A stretch of DNA of 64,000 bases from CAWDLX01 sp963753485 (GCA_963753485.1 CAVWCL010000008.1:402070-466069), one strand, 5' to 3'. Shown: positions 7,210 through 16,791, numbered from the stretch's first letter. Numbers and translations are program-made. Notes: generated by a model not told the origin, from the sequence alone.

Positions 7210-9084
7210 TCAGAACGCGTCGTCGGGCAGCTCCATCAGATCGAGCGTGGTCCCTTCGACGATGCGACGGTCGCTGGTCAAGCGGGGCAGCACCTCGCGG
7301 GCGAAGAACCGGGCCGACGCGACCTTGCCGGCGTAGAAGGCTCTGTCCGATGTGCAGACGTCGGGGCGCTCCTGGGCCGCCAGCGCGAACTCGGCCTGGC
7401 GCTGCAACAGCCAACCTACGAGCAGGTCGCCGACGGCGAGCAGGATCCGGCGCGAGGAGAGTCCGACCTTGTAGAGCTCGTCCGGCGCACCGTCGCTGGC
7501 CGCGCTCACCCATCCGACGGTCGCCCTCACCATGGCCTGGACGTCGGCGAGGGCGGCCGCCAAGGCGAGCCGTTCCTCCTTGAGGCGGCCGTTGTCGGCC
7601 TCGCTGTCGAGGAAGGCCTGGATCTCGGCGGCCACCGTGTTCCAGGCGACGCCGCCATCCTTGATGATCTTGCGGAAGACAAGGTCCAGGCTCTGGATCG
7701 CGGTGGTCCCCTCGTACAGAGTGTCGATCTTTGCGTCACGCACATACTGCTCGAGTGGATAGTCCTGCAGGTATCCGGATCCGCCCAAGGTCTGCAGGGA
7801 CTCGTGGCTCAGTAGTTCGTACGCCCGCTCCGAGCCGCATCCCTTCACCACCGGTAGCAGCAGGTCGTTGACCCGTCCGGCGAGCTCGGCACCGGCCTGA
7901 TCGCCCCCGTGTTCGGCGAGCAGGCCGCGGTCCTGCCAGCCGGCGGTGTAGCAGACGAGGGCACGTAGCCCTTCGGCGTAGGACTTCTGCAGTGCCAGCG
8001 ATCGGCGGACGTCGGGGTGGCGGGTGATGGCGACCCGGGGCGCCGTCTTGTCCGCCAGGCGGACCAGGTCGGCGCCCTGCACCCGGCTCTTCGCGTACGC
8101 CAGCGCGTTGAGATAACCGGTGGAGAGGGTGGCGATGGCCTTGGTGCCCACCATCATCCGGGCGTACTCGATCACCCGGAACATCTGGCGGATGCCGTCG
8201 TGCACGTCGCCGAGCAGCCAGCCCTTCGCCGGTACGCCGTGCGCCCCGAACGTGAGCTCGCAGGTGTTGGAGACCTTGAGGCCCATTTTGTGCTCCACAT
8301 TGGTCGCGAAGACGCCGTTGCGCTCGCGGAGCTCGCCGGTGGCCGGGTCGAAGAGGACCTTGGGTACGACGAAGAGCGACAGTCCTTTGGTGCCCGGACC
8401 GCCGGCGCCGTCGACCCCGACCGGGCGGGCGAGCACATAGTGGATGATGTTGTCGGTCAGATCGTGTTCGCCGCTGGTGATGAAGCGCTTGACCCCTTCG
8501 AGGTGCCATGAACCGTCCGGCTGCGCAATGGCTCGGGTCCGGCCGGCGCCGACATCGGAGCCCGCGTCGGGCTCGGTGAGCACCATCGTCGCCGCCCACC
8601 GCTTGGCGACGAAGAGCTTAGCCCACTCCTGCTGCTCCGGGGTGCCCTCGAGGTGCAGCGTGTGCGCGAACGACGGGCCCGAGGCGTACATCCACAGTGG
8701 TGCGTTGGCGCCGAGGACCGACTCGGCGAATGCCCACCAGAGTGCTCGCGGCGCGTTGCCCCCGCCGAGTTCGGGCGGCAGGTCGAGGCGCCAGAACTCG
8801 GCCGCCATGAAGGCGTCGTACGAGCGGCGGAACTCGGCCGGCAGCGGGGCGGTGTGGGTGGCCGGGTCGAAAACCGGTGGCGTGCGGTCGCCGACCGCGT
8901 AGCTCACGGCCAGGTCCTCCCGGGCCAGCCGGTCGGCCTCGGTCAGGATGCCGCGGGCGGTCTCGACGTCGAGGTCGGCGAACGGCCCGCGGCCGAGGGT
9001 GGGGTGGGACCCATCCTCGCCGGCGCCGAACACCTCTAAAAGGTTGAACTCCAGATCGCGCAAGTTGCTCTGGTAGTGGCTCAT
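7210..9084 (-). CDS. Acyl-CoA dehydrogenase, long (FadE5-like) type
   Basis: 624 residues, longer than the ~390 of short-chain enzymes because of an extended N-terminus (about 90 residues) and C-terminal domain. Seen are MVLTEPDAGSDVG and GVKRFITSGEHDLTDN (FAD and substrate loops) and YVRDAKIDTLYEGTTAIQSLDL, in which the Glu of YEGTT is the likely catalytic base. It oxidises an acyl-CoA at the alpha-beta bond in fatty-acid breakdown. Two similar inverted repeats lie upstream, suggesting control by a TetR-type regulator not in the window. Confidence 0.93.
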   Translation of the reverse strand: MSHYQSNLRDLEFNLLEVFGAGEDGSHPTLGRGPFADLDVETARGILTEADRLAREDLAVSYAVGDRTPPVFDPATHTAPLPAEFRRSYDAFMAAEFWRLDLPPELGGGNAPRALWWAFAESVLGANAPLWMYASGPSFAHTLHLEGTPEQQEWAKLFVAKRWAATMVLTEPDAGSDVGAGRTRAIAQPDGSWHLEGVKRFITSGEHDLTDNIIHYVLARPVGVDGAGGPGTKGLSLFVVPKVLFDPATGELRERNGVFATNVEHKMGLKVSNTCELTFGAHGVPAKGWLLGDVHDGIRQMFRVIEYARMMVGTKAIATLSTGYLNALAYAKSRVQGADLVRLADKTAPRVAITRHPDVRRSLALQKSYAEGLRALVCYTAGWQDRGLLAEHGGDQAGAELAGRVNDLLLPVVKGCGSERAYELLSHESLQTLGGSGYLQDYPLEQYVRDAKIDTLYEGTTAIQSLDLVFRKIIKDGGVAWNTVAAEIQAFLDSEADNGRLKEERLALAAALADVQAMVRATVGWVSAASDGAPDELYKVGLSSRRILLAVGDLLVGWLLQRQAEFALAAQERPDVCTSDRAFYAGKVASARFFAREVLPRLTSDRRIVEGTTLDLMELPDDAF

Positions 9085-9534
9085 GACTGGACGCAGCTCC
9101 CCGGATCATGTGTCGTGCGTTGCCAGCGGCTGCGCAGTGGGCAGCAGCTGACTAAGTTACCAATCGGTAACCGCATCTTATTACTGGGTGGTAACTGGCG
9201 ACAACTCCCGCCGTGCTGCCCTGCCGAAAGCACGCAGAACTATCCACACCCGACGGATGCCCGACACTTCACCGCCGACACGCCCCCGTAAGGGCCTCGT
9301 TGCTTCCGGTAATACGCGGACATCCCGCCCTTGGCGTCGCGTAACCCCCAGCAGCCACGAACCCACAAGGCTAGGCGCCCATGCTGAGCACCATGATCCA
9401 GTCGCTGATCGCGCCGCGCTACCCTCGGCGCTACGTCGGACGACACCGAGCCCGATTTGTCATTCGCTTCGTCTCGACCAACCCCGGGCGCCGGACGAGC
9501 CAGCTCTGAGCATCGGCTGCGACGCTCGGCCGTC
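9085..9534. other. Intergenic region upstream of the acyl-CoA dehydrogenase gene
   Basis: About 450 bases between the acyl-CoA dehydrogenase start and the phosphatase stop. It holds the two operator-like repeats listed separately near 9156-9195. No convincing coding sequence, RNA gene or other repeat was seen in the remainder. Confidence 0.5.
9156..9195. promoter_or_regulatory. Paired operator-like inverted repeats
   Basis: Copy 1 (9156-9171) is GTTACCAATCGGTAAC, with perfect 6-base arms and a 4-base spacer. Copy 2 (9180-9195) is ATTACTGGGTGGTAAC, keeping TTAC and GTAA. The two are 24 bases apart and lie 70-110 bases upstream of the acyl-CoA dehydrogenase start. The shape fits TetR-family fatty-acid regulators; the regulator is unknown. 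Confidence 0.55.
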
Positions 9535-10641
9535 TCAACCGCCCGCTCGGGCCCCGATCTCCCAGCTGGGCACGGCCGGTTCCGGCTCGGGTGCGGCGCC
9601 GGTGTACTCCAGCAGAATCAGGGCGATGTCGTCGTCGAAGCGCCCGCGCACCCATTCGGCCAAGGCACTTTCCAGCGATGCGAGACCGTGCTCGACCGTA
9701 CCGTGGCCGAGCAGCGCCCAGGCGCGGTCGGCGGTGGGGAAGAAGTCGCCGGCTCGGCGGGCCTCGGCCAGACCGTCGGTGTAGAGCAGCAGTCGGTCGC
9801 CCGGCTCGAGATGCTCCACCCTCGCCTGCACGTTCGGGTTCAAGCCCAGCGGCGGCGCGGGCCGTGGCGGCTCCAGCGCGATGACCCGACCGCGGCGCAG
9901 CAACAGCGGCGCCGGGTGTCCACAGTTGACAACGGTGAGTGTGCCGCCGCGCTCCTCGACCAGCGCCGCGGTGACGAAATCCTCATCACCGACCGACCGG
10001 GCAACGGCCCGATCCAGGTCGCCCACCACTGTGCGCAGGTCCGGCCGTTCGTACGCGACGTGGCGGTAGGAGCCCAACACGATGCTGGCCAGCCGGACCG
10101 CGTCGATCCCCTTCCCCCGGACATCTCCGATGATCATGCGTACGCCGTAGGGAGTGTCGATCGCCTCGTACAGATCACCGCCGATGTCGGCGGCCTCGCT
10201 GGCGGAGACGTACCGGCCGGCGATCGCCAACCGGCCGACCTGGGGGCCGATCGGACGCAGGACCGCCTCCTGGGCGACCGTGGCGAGCCGGGAGAGTTCG
10301 GCGAAGCGCTGATTCTGGGTCTGCCGAACCACCGCGACCGCGACCGCCCCCGCGGTGGCGATCACCATGCCGACCACGTTGGCGATCGCCATCTGCCCCA
10401 GGTGGTGCGAATCCCGCACGGTGACAGCCAAGGTCATCAGGGAAGCGAGCAGACCAACGCCGACCACGTACCGCCAGGGCGCGAACGCCGCGGCGAGGAA
10501 CGGGGCGATGGCGAGCCAGCCGATGACCGTGGGCGCGGATCCGTCGGCAAACTCGATACCGGACACGATGACGAGGACCGCCAGCGCAGCACCGAGTCCG
10601 GCGCCGGCCTCAGGGGTCAACGAGGTACGACGTACGTTCAT
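9535..10641 (-). CDS. Membrane-anchored SpoIIE-type PP2C phosphatase
   Basis: About 368 residues from ATG 10641 (MNVRRTSLTPEAG). The N-terminal ~125 residues contain hydrophobic membrane segments (AALAVLVIVSGIEF, VIGWLAIAPFLAAAF, IANVVGMVIATAGAVAVAVV). The cytosolic part is a PP2C/SpoIIE domain: GGDLYEAIDTPYGVRMIIGDVRGKG carries the metal-binding Asp residues, LLYTDGLAEAR and FDDDIALILL the later ones. Such proteins usually dephosphorylate anti-anti-sigma factors. No partner is adjacent. Confidence 0.9.
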   Translation of the reverse strand: MNVRRTSLTPEAGAGLGAALAVLVIVSGIEFADGSAPTVIGWLAIAPFLAAAFAPWRYVVGVGLLASLMTLAVTVRDSHHLGQMAIANVVGMVIATAGAVAVAVVRQTQNQRFAELSRLATVAQEAVLRPIGPQVGRLAIAGRYVSASEAADIGGDLYEAIDTPYGVRMIIGDVRGKGIDAVRLASIVLGSYRHVAYERPDLRTVVGDLDRAVARSVGDEDFVTAALVEERGGTLTVVNCGHPAPLLLRRGRVIALEPPRPAPPLGLNPNVQARVEHLEPGDRLLLYTDGLAEARRAGDFFPTADRAWALLGHGTVEHGLASLESALAEWVRGRFDDDIALILLEYTGAAPEPEPAVPSWEIGARAGG

Positions 10642-10778
10642 GCCTGTCTCTGGTCTGGGTCCATGTCGACCTGACCAGCATGCCCGATCGGCTGGCATCA
10701 GCCAGCCTGACCTGGGGGTTTCGTAACCGGGTGGCGCCGTAATCGAACCGTTCGGCCAGAGCGGCGCCCGGTCCTACC

Positions 10779-11426
10779 TCAGGTCGCGTCGGCGATCAGG
10801 ACCTCGTAGCGCACGTTGACCACGCCGGCGCCGAGGTTGGCGATCTCGGCGAACGCCGCCTCGGACAGATCGAGGCAGCGGCCGGCAATGAACGGCCCAC
10901 GGTCGTTGATCCGGACGACCACCGACTCGCCGGTGGCGACATTGGTGACCCGGACCCGGCTGTTGAACGGGAGCGAACGGTGGGCCGCCGTCAACGCGTC
11001 GGGGTTGAAGGTCTCTCCGTTGGCGGTGCGCTGCCCCTCGTCGTAGTAGGACGCCTTGCACGTCCCGCTGGCGCCGACGGCGGCTCGGGGTTTGACGGTC
11101 GACGGCGGCCGGACGGCGGCGGAACTGGGTCCGGGCCGGGCATCCGAGCGGCTGGCCCGGCCGGTCGCGGCATCCCGGTCGGGTGGTGGGTAGTCGGCGG
11201 CGTCGTAGCTGACGCCGTCGTCGCCGGTGGTGTCGCTGGCGGCGGCCGCGTTGATCTGGATGACGGTGCCCGCGCCACCGATGAGAAGGCCGGCGACCGT
11301 CAGCGCGGCGGCCGCGGGCAGGAGTTGCCGGGGTGGCCGCTGACGGGCTCGCTTCTTGTTCCGCCACGCACCGTGACGCGCCTGGCGGGTGTGGCGGCCG
11401 GCATACCGGTCGGCCAAGGGGGTCAC
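10779..11426 (-). CDS. RlpA-like double-psi beta-barrel secreted protein
   Basis: About 215 residues. A basic start (RYAGRHTRQARHGAWRNKKRAR) is followed by one hydrophobic segment (LLPAAAALTVAGLLIGGAG), a Pro/Ser-rich linker and a C-terminal barrel: SYYDEGQRTANGETFN, AAHRSLPFNSRVRVTN, VVVRINDRGPF and RCLDLSEAAF. RlpA proteins act on or bind peptidoglycan, some as lytic transglycosylases. The start is uncertain: GTG 11426 fits the usual N-terminus, GTG 11474 would add 16 residues. It is likely exported and membrane-anchored or cleaved. Confidence 0.85.
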   Translation of the reverse strand: MTPLADRYAGRHTRQARHGAWRNKKRARQRPPRQLLPAAAALTVAGLLIGGAGTVIQINAAAASDTTGDDGVSYDAADYPPPDRDAATGRASRSDARPGPSSAAVRPPSTVKPRAAVGASGTCKASYYDEGQRTANGETFNPDALTAAHRSLPFNSRVRVTNVATGESVVVRINDRGPFIAGRCLDLSEAAFAEIANLGAGVVNVRYEVLIADAT

Positions 11427-11666
11427 CCTTCGTGAGGCAACAGGACCTGGTGTGCCGGCCGGACCGCGGTCCACGGCGACACCGTCATGGACCGTAACTG
11501 ATCAACAACTGAGCCGGTCAAGCAGGCGCGGCCGGCGCAGTGCGAATTGTCCGTGATGTTCGGCTGATCGGCTGAGCCTGAGCTATCCGTTCGGGCGATT
11601 TCCCGGTACTCCATGCGCGACCGCGGTGACGGGTGCGGCGCCCGCCACCACGGCCAGCTCGGTCTG

Positions 11667-11927
11667 CTACGGCCGGCGGTCGAAGTCGGTCACCGCCGGT
11701 TCGTCGACCACCCGGCGCTCACCGGTCGATGGTGGCGCCTCGGCCGGGGTGATCACCGTGCGCCGGCGGGAGCTGAAGATGGTGAAGGTCATGATGAGAC
11801 CGATCGCGCCGGCCGCCATCAGCACCCACCCGACGACGTCGAGGTCGAGCCAGCCGACCCGGAGGTCGAGGGCGAACGCGACGATCGCACCAACCGCGAG
11901 CAAGAAGATACTGGCGCCGATACCCAC
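11667..11927 (-). CDS. Small two-TM membrane protein (DUF6458-like)
   Basis: 86 residues with two hydrophobic helices (ASIFLLAVGAIVAFAL and VVGWVLMAAGAIGLIMTFTIF) separated by DLRVGWLDLDV, followed by a basic and acidic cytosolic tail. This is the pattern of actinobacterial DUF6458 proteins (MGIGxSIFLIAxGAIL). The GTG start has a strong GGAGG site upstream. Function unknown. Confidence 0.82.
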   Translation of the reverse strand: MGIGASIFLLAVGAIVAFALDLRVGWLDLDVVGWVLMAAGAIGLIMTFTIFSSRRRTVITPAEAPPSTGERRVVDEPAVTDFDRRP

Positions 11928-12071
11928 GTGGATCCTCCTCCTTCAGGTAAGGACTCACGCTGCCCATACCCGGCTCAGCCCGCGCGTAACCGACCAGGGG
12001 TGCGCTGGCATGCGGCGTTCGACTCGGTGGATATGATGCCGACGCGGGGCGCGGCGGCTGGAGGATCAGCG

Positions 12072-13631
12072 ATGGCGGACGTGGCTGGAGCCCCCACCTA
12101 TGCGTGGCGGCTCGTCGAGCGCATGGCCGGTCGCGCCGATGAGGCGCTGGTATCGGGGACGCGCCGGTTCACCCAGGCAGAGCTCGGTCAGGAAGTGATC
12201 TCGCTGGCCGCGGCGCTGTGGGACCGGGGCGTCCGCGGTGGCGACACGGTGGCCAGCCTCGCCTACAATCCACCCGAATCGATCTTCTTGCAGCTCGCCC
12301 TGCACACCATGGGCGCGCGGTCGGCGTGGATCACGCCCGGTGGCCCGACCCCGTACGCGGTGGAGTTTCTGCGGGCGGCCGACGTCGACGCGCTGGTCTA
12401 CGACGCGAGCACCCTCGCCGAGAAGGGAGCCGAGCTGGTTGCGGCGGTCCGGCCGGCACTGGTGTTGTGCTACGGCCCCGGCGGGCTGGGCGAAGACGTG
12501 ACCGCTGTGGAGCGTCAAACCCGGCTGCCGTTCAACCCGTCGGCGGTGACCAGCGAGCCGAGCTCGCTCTTTCAGACCGGCGGCACCACCGCAGTGCCGA
12601 AGCTCATCCGTCACGGGCGGCGGTTCTTCGAGAGTCTCGTCGACTACAGCGAGGACTACCGCAACAGCGACGAGCCGCGTCTGCGCCACCTGATCCACAC
12701 CGGCACGCACCACGCCAGCTCGCAGACCGGCGCGTTGATGACGTTGTTCTCGGGTGGCACGCTGTTCCTGCAGGAGGGGCTGGAGCCGGAGGAGTTCCTG
12801 TCCACCATCAGCCGGGAACGGATCAACAGCACGATTCTCTCACCGGCCCAGCTGTGCCTGGTACTGGACGAGCCGTTGCTGAACCAGACAGATCTGTCGA
12901 GCCTGCACAGCCTGACCGTGGCCGGCTCAGCCCTCGCCCCGGCCCGTCTCCTGGAAGCGATTCAGGTCTTCGGCCCCGTCCTGCGGCCGGTCTACGGGAT
13001 GAGTGAGTGCACCTTCATCTGTGCCCACGACAACATCGATGTCGAGCGTCCCGAGCGGCTCGCGTCCTGCGGACAGCCGTATCCCGGGATCAGCGTGCAG
13101 GTGCGCGGCGAGGACGGCCGGCCGCTCGCCGCCGGCGCCGACGGTGAGATCTGGGTCAACGGGCCGTTGGTCATGACCGAGTACTTCGCCGACGCCGAGC
13201 TGACCGCGCAGACCCTGCGTGACGGCTGGCTGTATACGGGAGACGTCGGGCACCTGGATGACGACGGGTACTTGTACATTGTGGATCGCGCCAAGGATAT
13301 GATCATTACTGGTTACGGCGCTGTGAATGTGTTCAGCCGGCCGATTGAGGACGCGCTCATGTCCCACCCGGCGGTACGCATGGCGGCGGTGATCGGCGTG
13401 CCCCACGACGAGTTCGGCGAGAGCGTGCACGCCTGCGTGGTGCTGGCCGCGCAGGCCGAGGTCACCGAGGAGCAGTTGCGGGAGTACGTCACGGTTCGGC
13501 TGAACGAGGTGTGGGCGCCACAGTCGGTGGAGTTCGTGGATGCCCTGCCGCTCACCGCCTGGGGCAAGGTGAACAAGAAGATGCTCCGCTCCCGCTATCT
13601 GGCCGCCAGCCCGGCGGGCACCGCCGCGTAG
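12072..13631 (+). CDS. AMP-binding acyl-CoA synthetase/ligase
   Basis: 519 residues from ATG 12072, which has GGAGG 8 bases upstream. Adenylation motifs are SLFQTGGTTAVPKLIRH (A3, phosphate loop), YGMSECTFICAHD (A5), WLYTGDVGHLDDDGYLYIVDRAKDMIITGYGAVN (A7-A8) and GKVNKK (A10 lysine). It activates a carboxylate as acyl-AMP and probably transfers it to CoA or another acceptor. It faces an ATP-grasp gene tail to tail, with an exporter and sulfotransferase beyond, so it could make a specialised metabolite rather than serve bulk lipid use. The substrate cannot be read from sequence. Confidence 0.9.
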   Translation: MADVAGAPTYAWRLVERMAGRADEALVSGTRRFTQAELGQEVISLAAALWDRGVRGGDTVASLAYNPPESIFLQLALHTMGARSAWITPGGPTPYAVEFLRAADVDALVYDASTLAEKGAELVAAVRPALVLCYGPGGLGEDVTAVERQTRLPFNPSAVTSEPSSLFQTGGTTAVPKLIRHGRRFFESLVDYSEDYRNSDEPRLRHLIHTGTHHASSQTGALMTLFSGGTLFLQEGLEPEEFLSTISRERINSTILSPAQLCLVLDEPLLNQTDLSSLHSLTVAGSALAPARLLEAIQVFGPVLRPVYGMSECTFICAHDNIDVERPERLASCGQPYPGISVQVRGEDGRPLAAGADGEIWVNGPLVMTEYFADAELTAQTLRDGWLYTGDVGHLDDDGYLYIVDRAKDMIITGYGAVNVFSRPIEDALMSHPAVRMAAVIGVPHDEFGESVHACVVLAAQAEVTEEQLREYVTVRLNEVWAPQSVEFVDALPLTAWGKVNKKMLRSRYLAASPAGTAA

Positions 13632-13650
13632 CGCTCGAGCGCCGGGAGGC

Positions 13651-14904
13651 CTACTCAGCCGACGCTTGCAGGCTCACCTGCAGCGTGGACTCGGCCGTGT
13701 CCAGAGCGTGCCCGACCTCAGCCTGGCTGGCGCCGACCGCGGTGGCGAAGGCGATGCGGCACAGCAGCGGATCGGCCGTGGGTGCCGGCTTGTACTCGCC
13801 GGGTTCGGCCAGCACCGCCAGGAGATCAGCCGCGTCAGTGCGGGCAGCCGAGTCGCCAAAGCGCACCGACTCGACCGTTCCCCCCTGGTCGAGGTTGAAG
13901 AAGCGCACACCGGCGACGAGCTTACGGTCGGCGACCGCTACCGGAGGCTGACCGCAGGCCACCGCCGCCGCGGCGAGACCGACGTCGACGCCGGTCGCGC
14001 GGAGCCCGAGGTAGGGGATCATGTCGCCGCCCAGCCGCGCATTGACCTCGATGATCTTCGGACCCGACCGACTCAGCCGTACCTCGGTATGGGTGATCCC
14101 GTTGTCGAACCCGAGAGCGGCGTGGGTCTGGCGCAGCAGAGTCAGCATCGCCGGATCGCTCAGCAGTGGGTCGGCGGCGTCCACCAGATGGCCGACCTCG
14201 ATGAAGTAGGGCGGGTAGCCGGTCGTCTTGCGGGCCAGGCAGAGCACCGTCACCTCGCCGTGGTGGATGGCGCAGTCGATGCTGATCTCGTCGCCGTCGA
14301 CATACTCCTCGACCAGCACCTGCACCTTGTAGTCGGGCAGCTCACGCACCTTCTTCGCGGCCGTCGCGGCGAACTGCACGCGCAGCTGCGCGGGATTGTC
14401 GGCGCGGGCGACGCCGATACTCACGGCGAGCTCGCTGGGCTTGATCACCACCGGATAGCCGAACTCCTCCGCGGCGGACAGGGCCTCGGCGACGGAGGGC
14501 GCCTTCACCGAGCGGGGCTGGCCGACGTTCGCGGCGGTCAGTGCCGTACGCGTCTGGTGCTTGTCCCGGCAGCGCATGACGGCGGCCCGCCCCGGCCCGG
14601 GCAGGCCCAGTGTCTCGGCCAGAGTGGCCGCGTGCGGGGTCCTCGACTCGTCCCACGTCATCACACCCGCGATGTGCTCTATTGTGGATAATTCTGTCGC
14701 GGCCGCGATCAGCTCGGCGTCGTCGAGGGTGTTCCGGCACACGGTCGCGCCAGCCACGTATTGCGGCTCCCACGTCGGCTGACTGCCGAGCAGCATGTGC
14801 ACCCGGTACTGGGAGGTGATCGACGCGAGAAGATACTCGCGCAGCTCCCGGCGCCCGGTGCGCAGGATCAGCAGCAGGGGCCGATCATCGATCTGGCGCG
14901 TCAC
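13651..14904 (-). CDS. ATP-grasp domain carboxylate-amine ligase
   Basis: 417 residues with an N-terminal pre-ATP-grasp domain (about 1-110), the ATP-grasp core and a C-terminal domain. FGYPVVIKPSELAVSIGVARADN is the phosphate-binding region, VQVLVEEYVDGDEISIDCAIHHGEV the adenine/sheet region and KIIEVNARLGGDMIPYLG the metal-binding Glu/Asn motif. The family joins a carboxylate to an amine through an acyl phosphate, as in L-amino acid ligases. It begins with GTG only 6 bases after a GATACT hexamer, so it is probably leaderless. Confidence 0.88.
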   Translation of the reverse strand: MTRQIDDRPLLLILRTGRRELREYLLASITSQYRVHMLLGSQPTWEPQYVAGATVCRNTLDDAELIAAATELSTIEHIAGVMTWDESRTPHAATLAETLGLPGPGRAAVMRCRDKHQTRTALTAANVGQPRSVKAPSVAEALSAAEEFGYPVVIKPSELAVSIGVARADNPAQLRVQFAATAAKKVRELPDYKVQVLVEEYVDGDEISIDCAIHHGEVTVLCLARKTTGYPPYFIEVGHLVDAADPLLSDPAMLTLLRQTHAALGFDNGITHTEVRLSRSGPKIIEVNARLGGDMIPYLGLRATGVDVGLAAAAVACGQPPVAVADRKLVAGVRFFNLDQGGTVESVRFGDSAARTDAADLLAVLAEPGEYKPAPTADPLLCRIAFATAVGASQAEVGHALDTAESTLQVSLQASAE

Positions 14905-14910
14905 GCCAGG

Positions 14911-14916
14911 AGTATC
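14911..14916 (-). promoter_or_regulatory. -10 hexamer of leaderless ATP-grasp gene
   Basis: On the minus strand GATACT ends 6 bases before the GTG start at 14904. It leaves no room for a leader, so the transcript probably begins at the start codon. Confidence 0.45.
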
Positions 14917-14928
14917 GCATGCGTCCGC

Positions 14929-16596
14929 CTACCTGTCTGCGTTCAAGATCATACTCAGCGCGGCCACCCTGGCTTCGGCCGGCTCGACCCTTCCGCGCAT
15001 CCGGCCCACCTGTCTCGACACGACGAATCGGTCATGGTGCAGGACCTCGTGAAGGGCCACGTCCACCGGCTCGAAGTCCAAGCCGGTCAGCGCCGCGACG
15101 GCGACCTTCGGCTCGACCGGCTGGCGGTGCACCACCGTGCGCAGCCCGCGCTTGACCCGGACCGACCAATGAGCATCCGCGTAGCGCAGGTGCAGGCGCA
15201 GTCCGGTCATGATGGCGCCAGCCGCGTAGAAGCGGTGCAGGCGGGTCGAGCTCTGCCTGGCCGGCGATGTGGATGCGGTGTCGTTGAGCTCGCGCCAGAG
15301 CCCGTAGTTGACCACTGGGGTGAGTGTGACCAGGAAGAAGAGCCCCGAGATGGCCAGGATGGCGTTGTTGAGGCCAAGGGTCTGCACCAGGATGCCGCCG
15401 ATGACGCCGCCAATCGGCAGGCCGCCGAACGCGACGGCGGTGATGATCCCACCGGCCCGAGCCAACATGTCCTTCGGCGTTCGCTGGTAGATGGCCGCGG
15501 TGACGGTCGGACCCGACGTACACATCGAGATGCCACAGATCAGGGTGATCACCAGAATGATGGGCAGGCTGTCGCTCAGGGCGAGGATGAGGAAGCGCGG
15601 GGCACATCCCACGATGTAGCCGGCGACGAGCATCGGGTAGCGCGGAAGCACGGGAGACAGCCATGCGAAGACCGCACTGCCGGTGATCAGACCGATCGCG
15701 TACGCGGTCGAGATGGCTCCCAGCGCCTTGGGGTCGTCCATGTTGGTCAGCACCCACAGCGGTATGAATACGACCGCGCTGGCCTGGTTGAACACGCTGG
15801 TGAAGAAGAGCATGCCGGTGATGGCGCGAAGCAGGCGATTGCTGCGGAACCAGGTGAAGCCCGTGCGAAGCGAGTCCAGGTATGTCTCGCCAGTTGGCTT
15901 GCCCTCAGCCGTTTGCCCGGTGGGGCTGCCCGCGCCGGCCGTCTGCCCGGTGGGGCTGCCCGCGTCGGCGGCCCGAGCCGGATCGTCGGCCGGCGCAATC
16001 GGGTCGTCGGCCGGCGGAATGGCAACCGCGCAGAGCAGAGCGGCGATCCCGAAGCTCGCCGCATCGAGCCACACGGCGCCGATGGCACCCAGAAACGCGA
16101 TGGCGACACCAGCGACCGATGAGCCGATGAGACCCGAGCTACGCAGCGCGCCCTCGCGGATCGAGGCAACACGGGCATAGTCGCCGGCCCGGCCCATCAG
16201 GGGGACCAGCAAGGTGACCTTTCCGCGATCCCCCTGCGATCGCACTGCCCCCATGAGCGTGACGAGTGCGACCAGGGCGAAGAAGTCCAGCCGTCCGAAC
16301 ACCGCGATGGCTGCCATGATCCCAACACTGACCACATCGGACACGATCGTCATGCGGCGGGCGCCGAGGCGGTCCTGCAGTGGCGCGGCCAGCACGCCGC
16401 TGACCACGTAGGCCAGCGACTCGGCGCCCGCGACGAAGCCGACCTTCACCGGATTGCCCGTGGTCACCAGAACCAGCCACGGGATGGCGAAGAAGCTCAT
16501 GCGGCTGCCGATGTTGGAGACCGCCTCGGCGGCGACAAGGCTGGTCAGGACGAACCGGCCGCGCCAGCGTCGTGGGGCAGCAACCGGCAGGGTCAA
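14929..16596 (-). CDS. MFS transporter with repeat-bearing loop and soluble C-terminal tail
   Basis: 555 residues against about 400-430 for common MFS exporters of this type. Twelve hydrophobic segments are split by a central cytosolic loop near residues 190-225. That loop carries short tandem repeats, GSPTGQTA twice and ADDP twice, visible in DNA at 15912-16020. After the last helix, about 110 hydrophilic residues follow with no recognised domain. The TTG start has GGGAGG 7 bases upstream. LGARRMTIVSDVVSVG is the usual loop 2-3 motif. The substrate is unknown, possibly the product of the neighbouring ligases. Confidence 0.87.
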   Translation of the reverse strand: MTLPVAAPRRWRGRFVLTSLVAAEAVSNIGSRMSFFAIPWLVLVTTGNPVKVGFVAGAESLAYVVSGVLAAPLQDRLGARRMTIVSDVVSVGIMAAIAVFGRLDFFALVALVTLMGAVRSQGDRGKVTLLVPLMGRAGDYARVASIREGALRSSGLIGSSVAGVAIAFLGAIGAVWLDAASFGIAALLCAVAIPPADDPIAPADDPARAADAGSPTGQTAGAGSPTGQTAEGKPTGETYLDSLRTGFTWFRSNRLLRAITGMLFFTSVFNQASAVVFIPLWVLTNMDDPKALGAISTAYAIGLITGSAVFAWLSPVLPRYPMLVAGYIVGCAPRFLILALSDSLPIILVITLICGISMCTSGPTVTAAIYQRTPKDMLARAGGIITAVAFGGLPIGGVIGGILVQTLGLNNAILAISGLFFLVTLTPVVNYGLWRELNDTASTSPARQSSTRLHRFYAAGAIMTGLRLHLRYADAHWSVRVKRGLRTVVHRQPVEPKVAVAALTGLDFEPVDVALHEVLHHDRFVVSRQVGRMRGRVEPAEARVAALSMILNADR

Positions 16597-16779
16597 CCTG
16601 GCCTCCCGAACGGCAGTGCTGGGGCTCGGCGTCCTTCACGTCTACGGCGGCGGCCTGGCTGGACGGGCGCGGTCGGCCAAGCCCTCGTCGGCACAGTGGC
16701 TCGACGATACCGGTGCCGCATGGGTGATGTGGAACGGCCTGGCATGACCGGGCTGCTATCCGGTCGCTTCACGGCCTGT

Positions 16780-16785
16780 TAACCT
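16780..16785 (+). promoter_or_regulatory. -10 hexamer of leaderless sulfotransferase gene
   Basis: TAACCT ends 6 bases before the GTG at 16792, with no ribosome site, indicating a leaderless transcript. Confidence 0.45.
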
Positions 16786-16791
16786 CGTGCG

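Noticed and set aside
9457..10674. Long plus-strand open frame opposite the SpoIIE-type phosphatase gene
   Set aside because: The minus strand encodes clear PP2C motifs; the plus frame has none.
11427..11640. A c-di-AMP (ydaO-type) riboswitch upstream of the RlpA gene
   Set aside because: Such switches precede some actinomycete wall-hydrolase genes, but I could not find the conserved core here.
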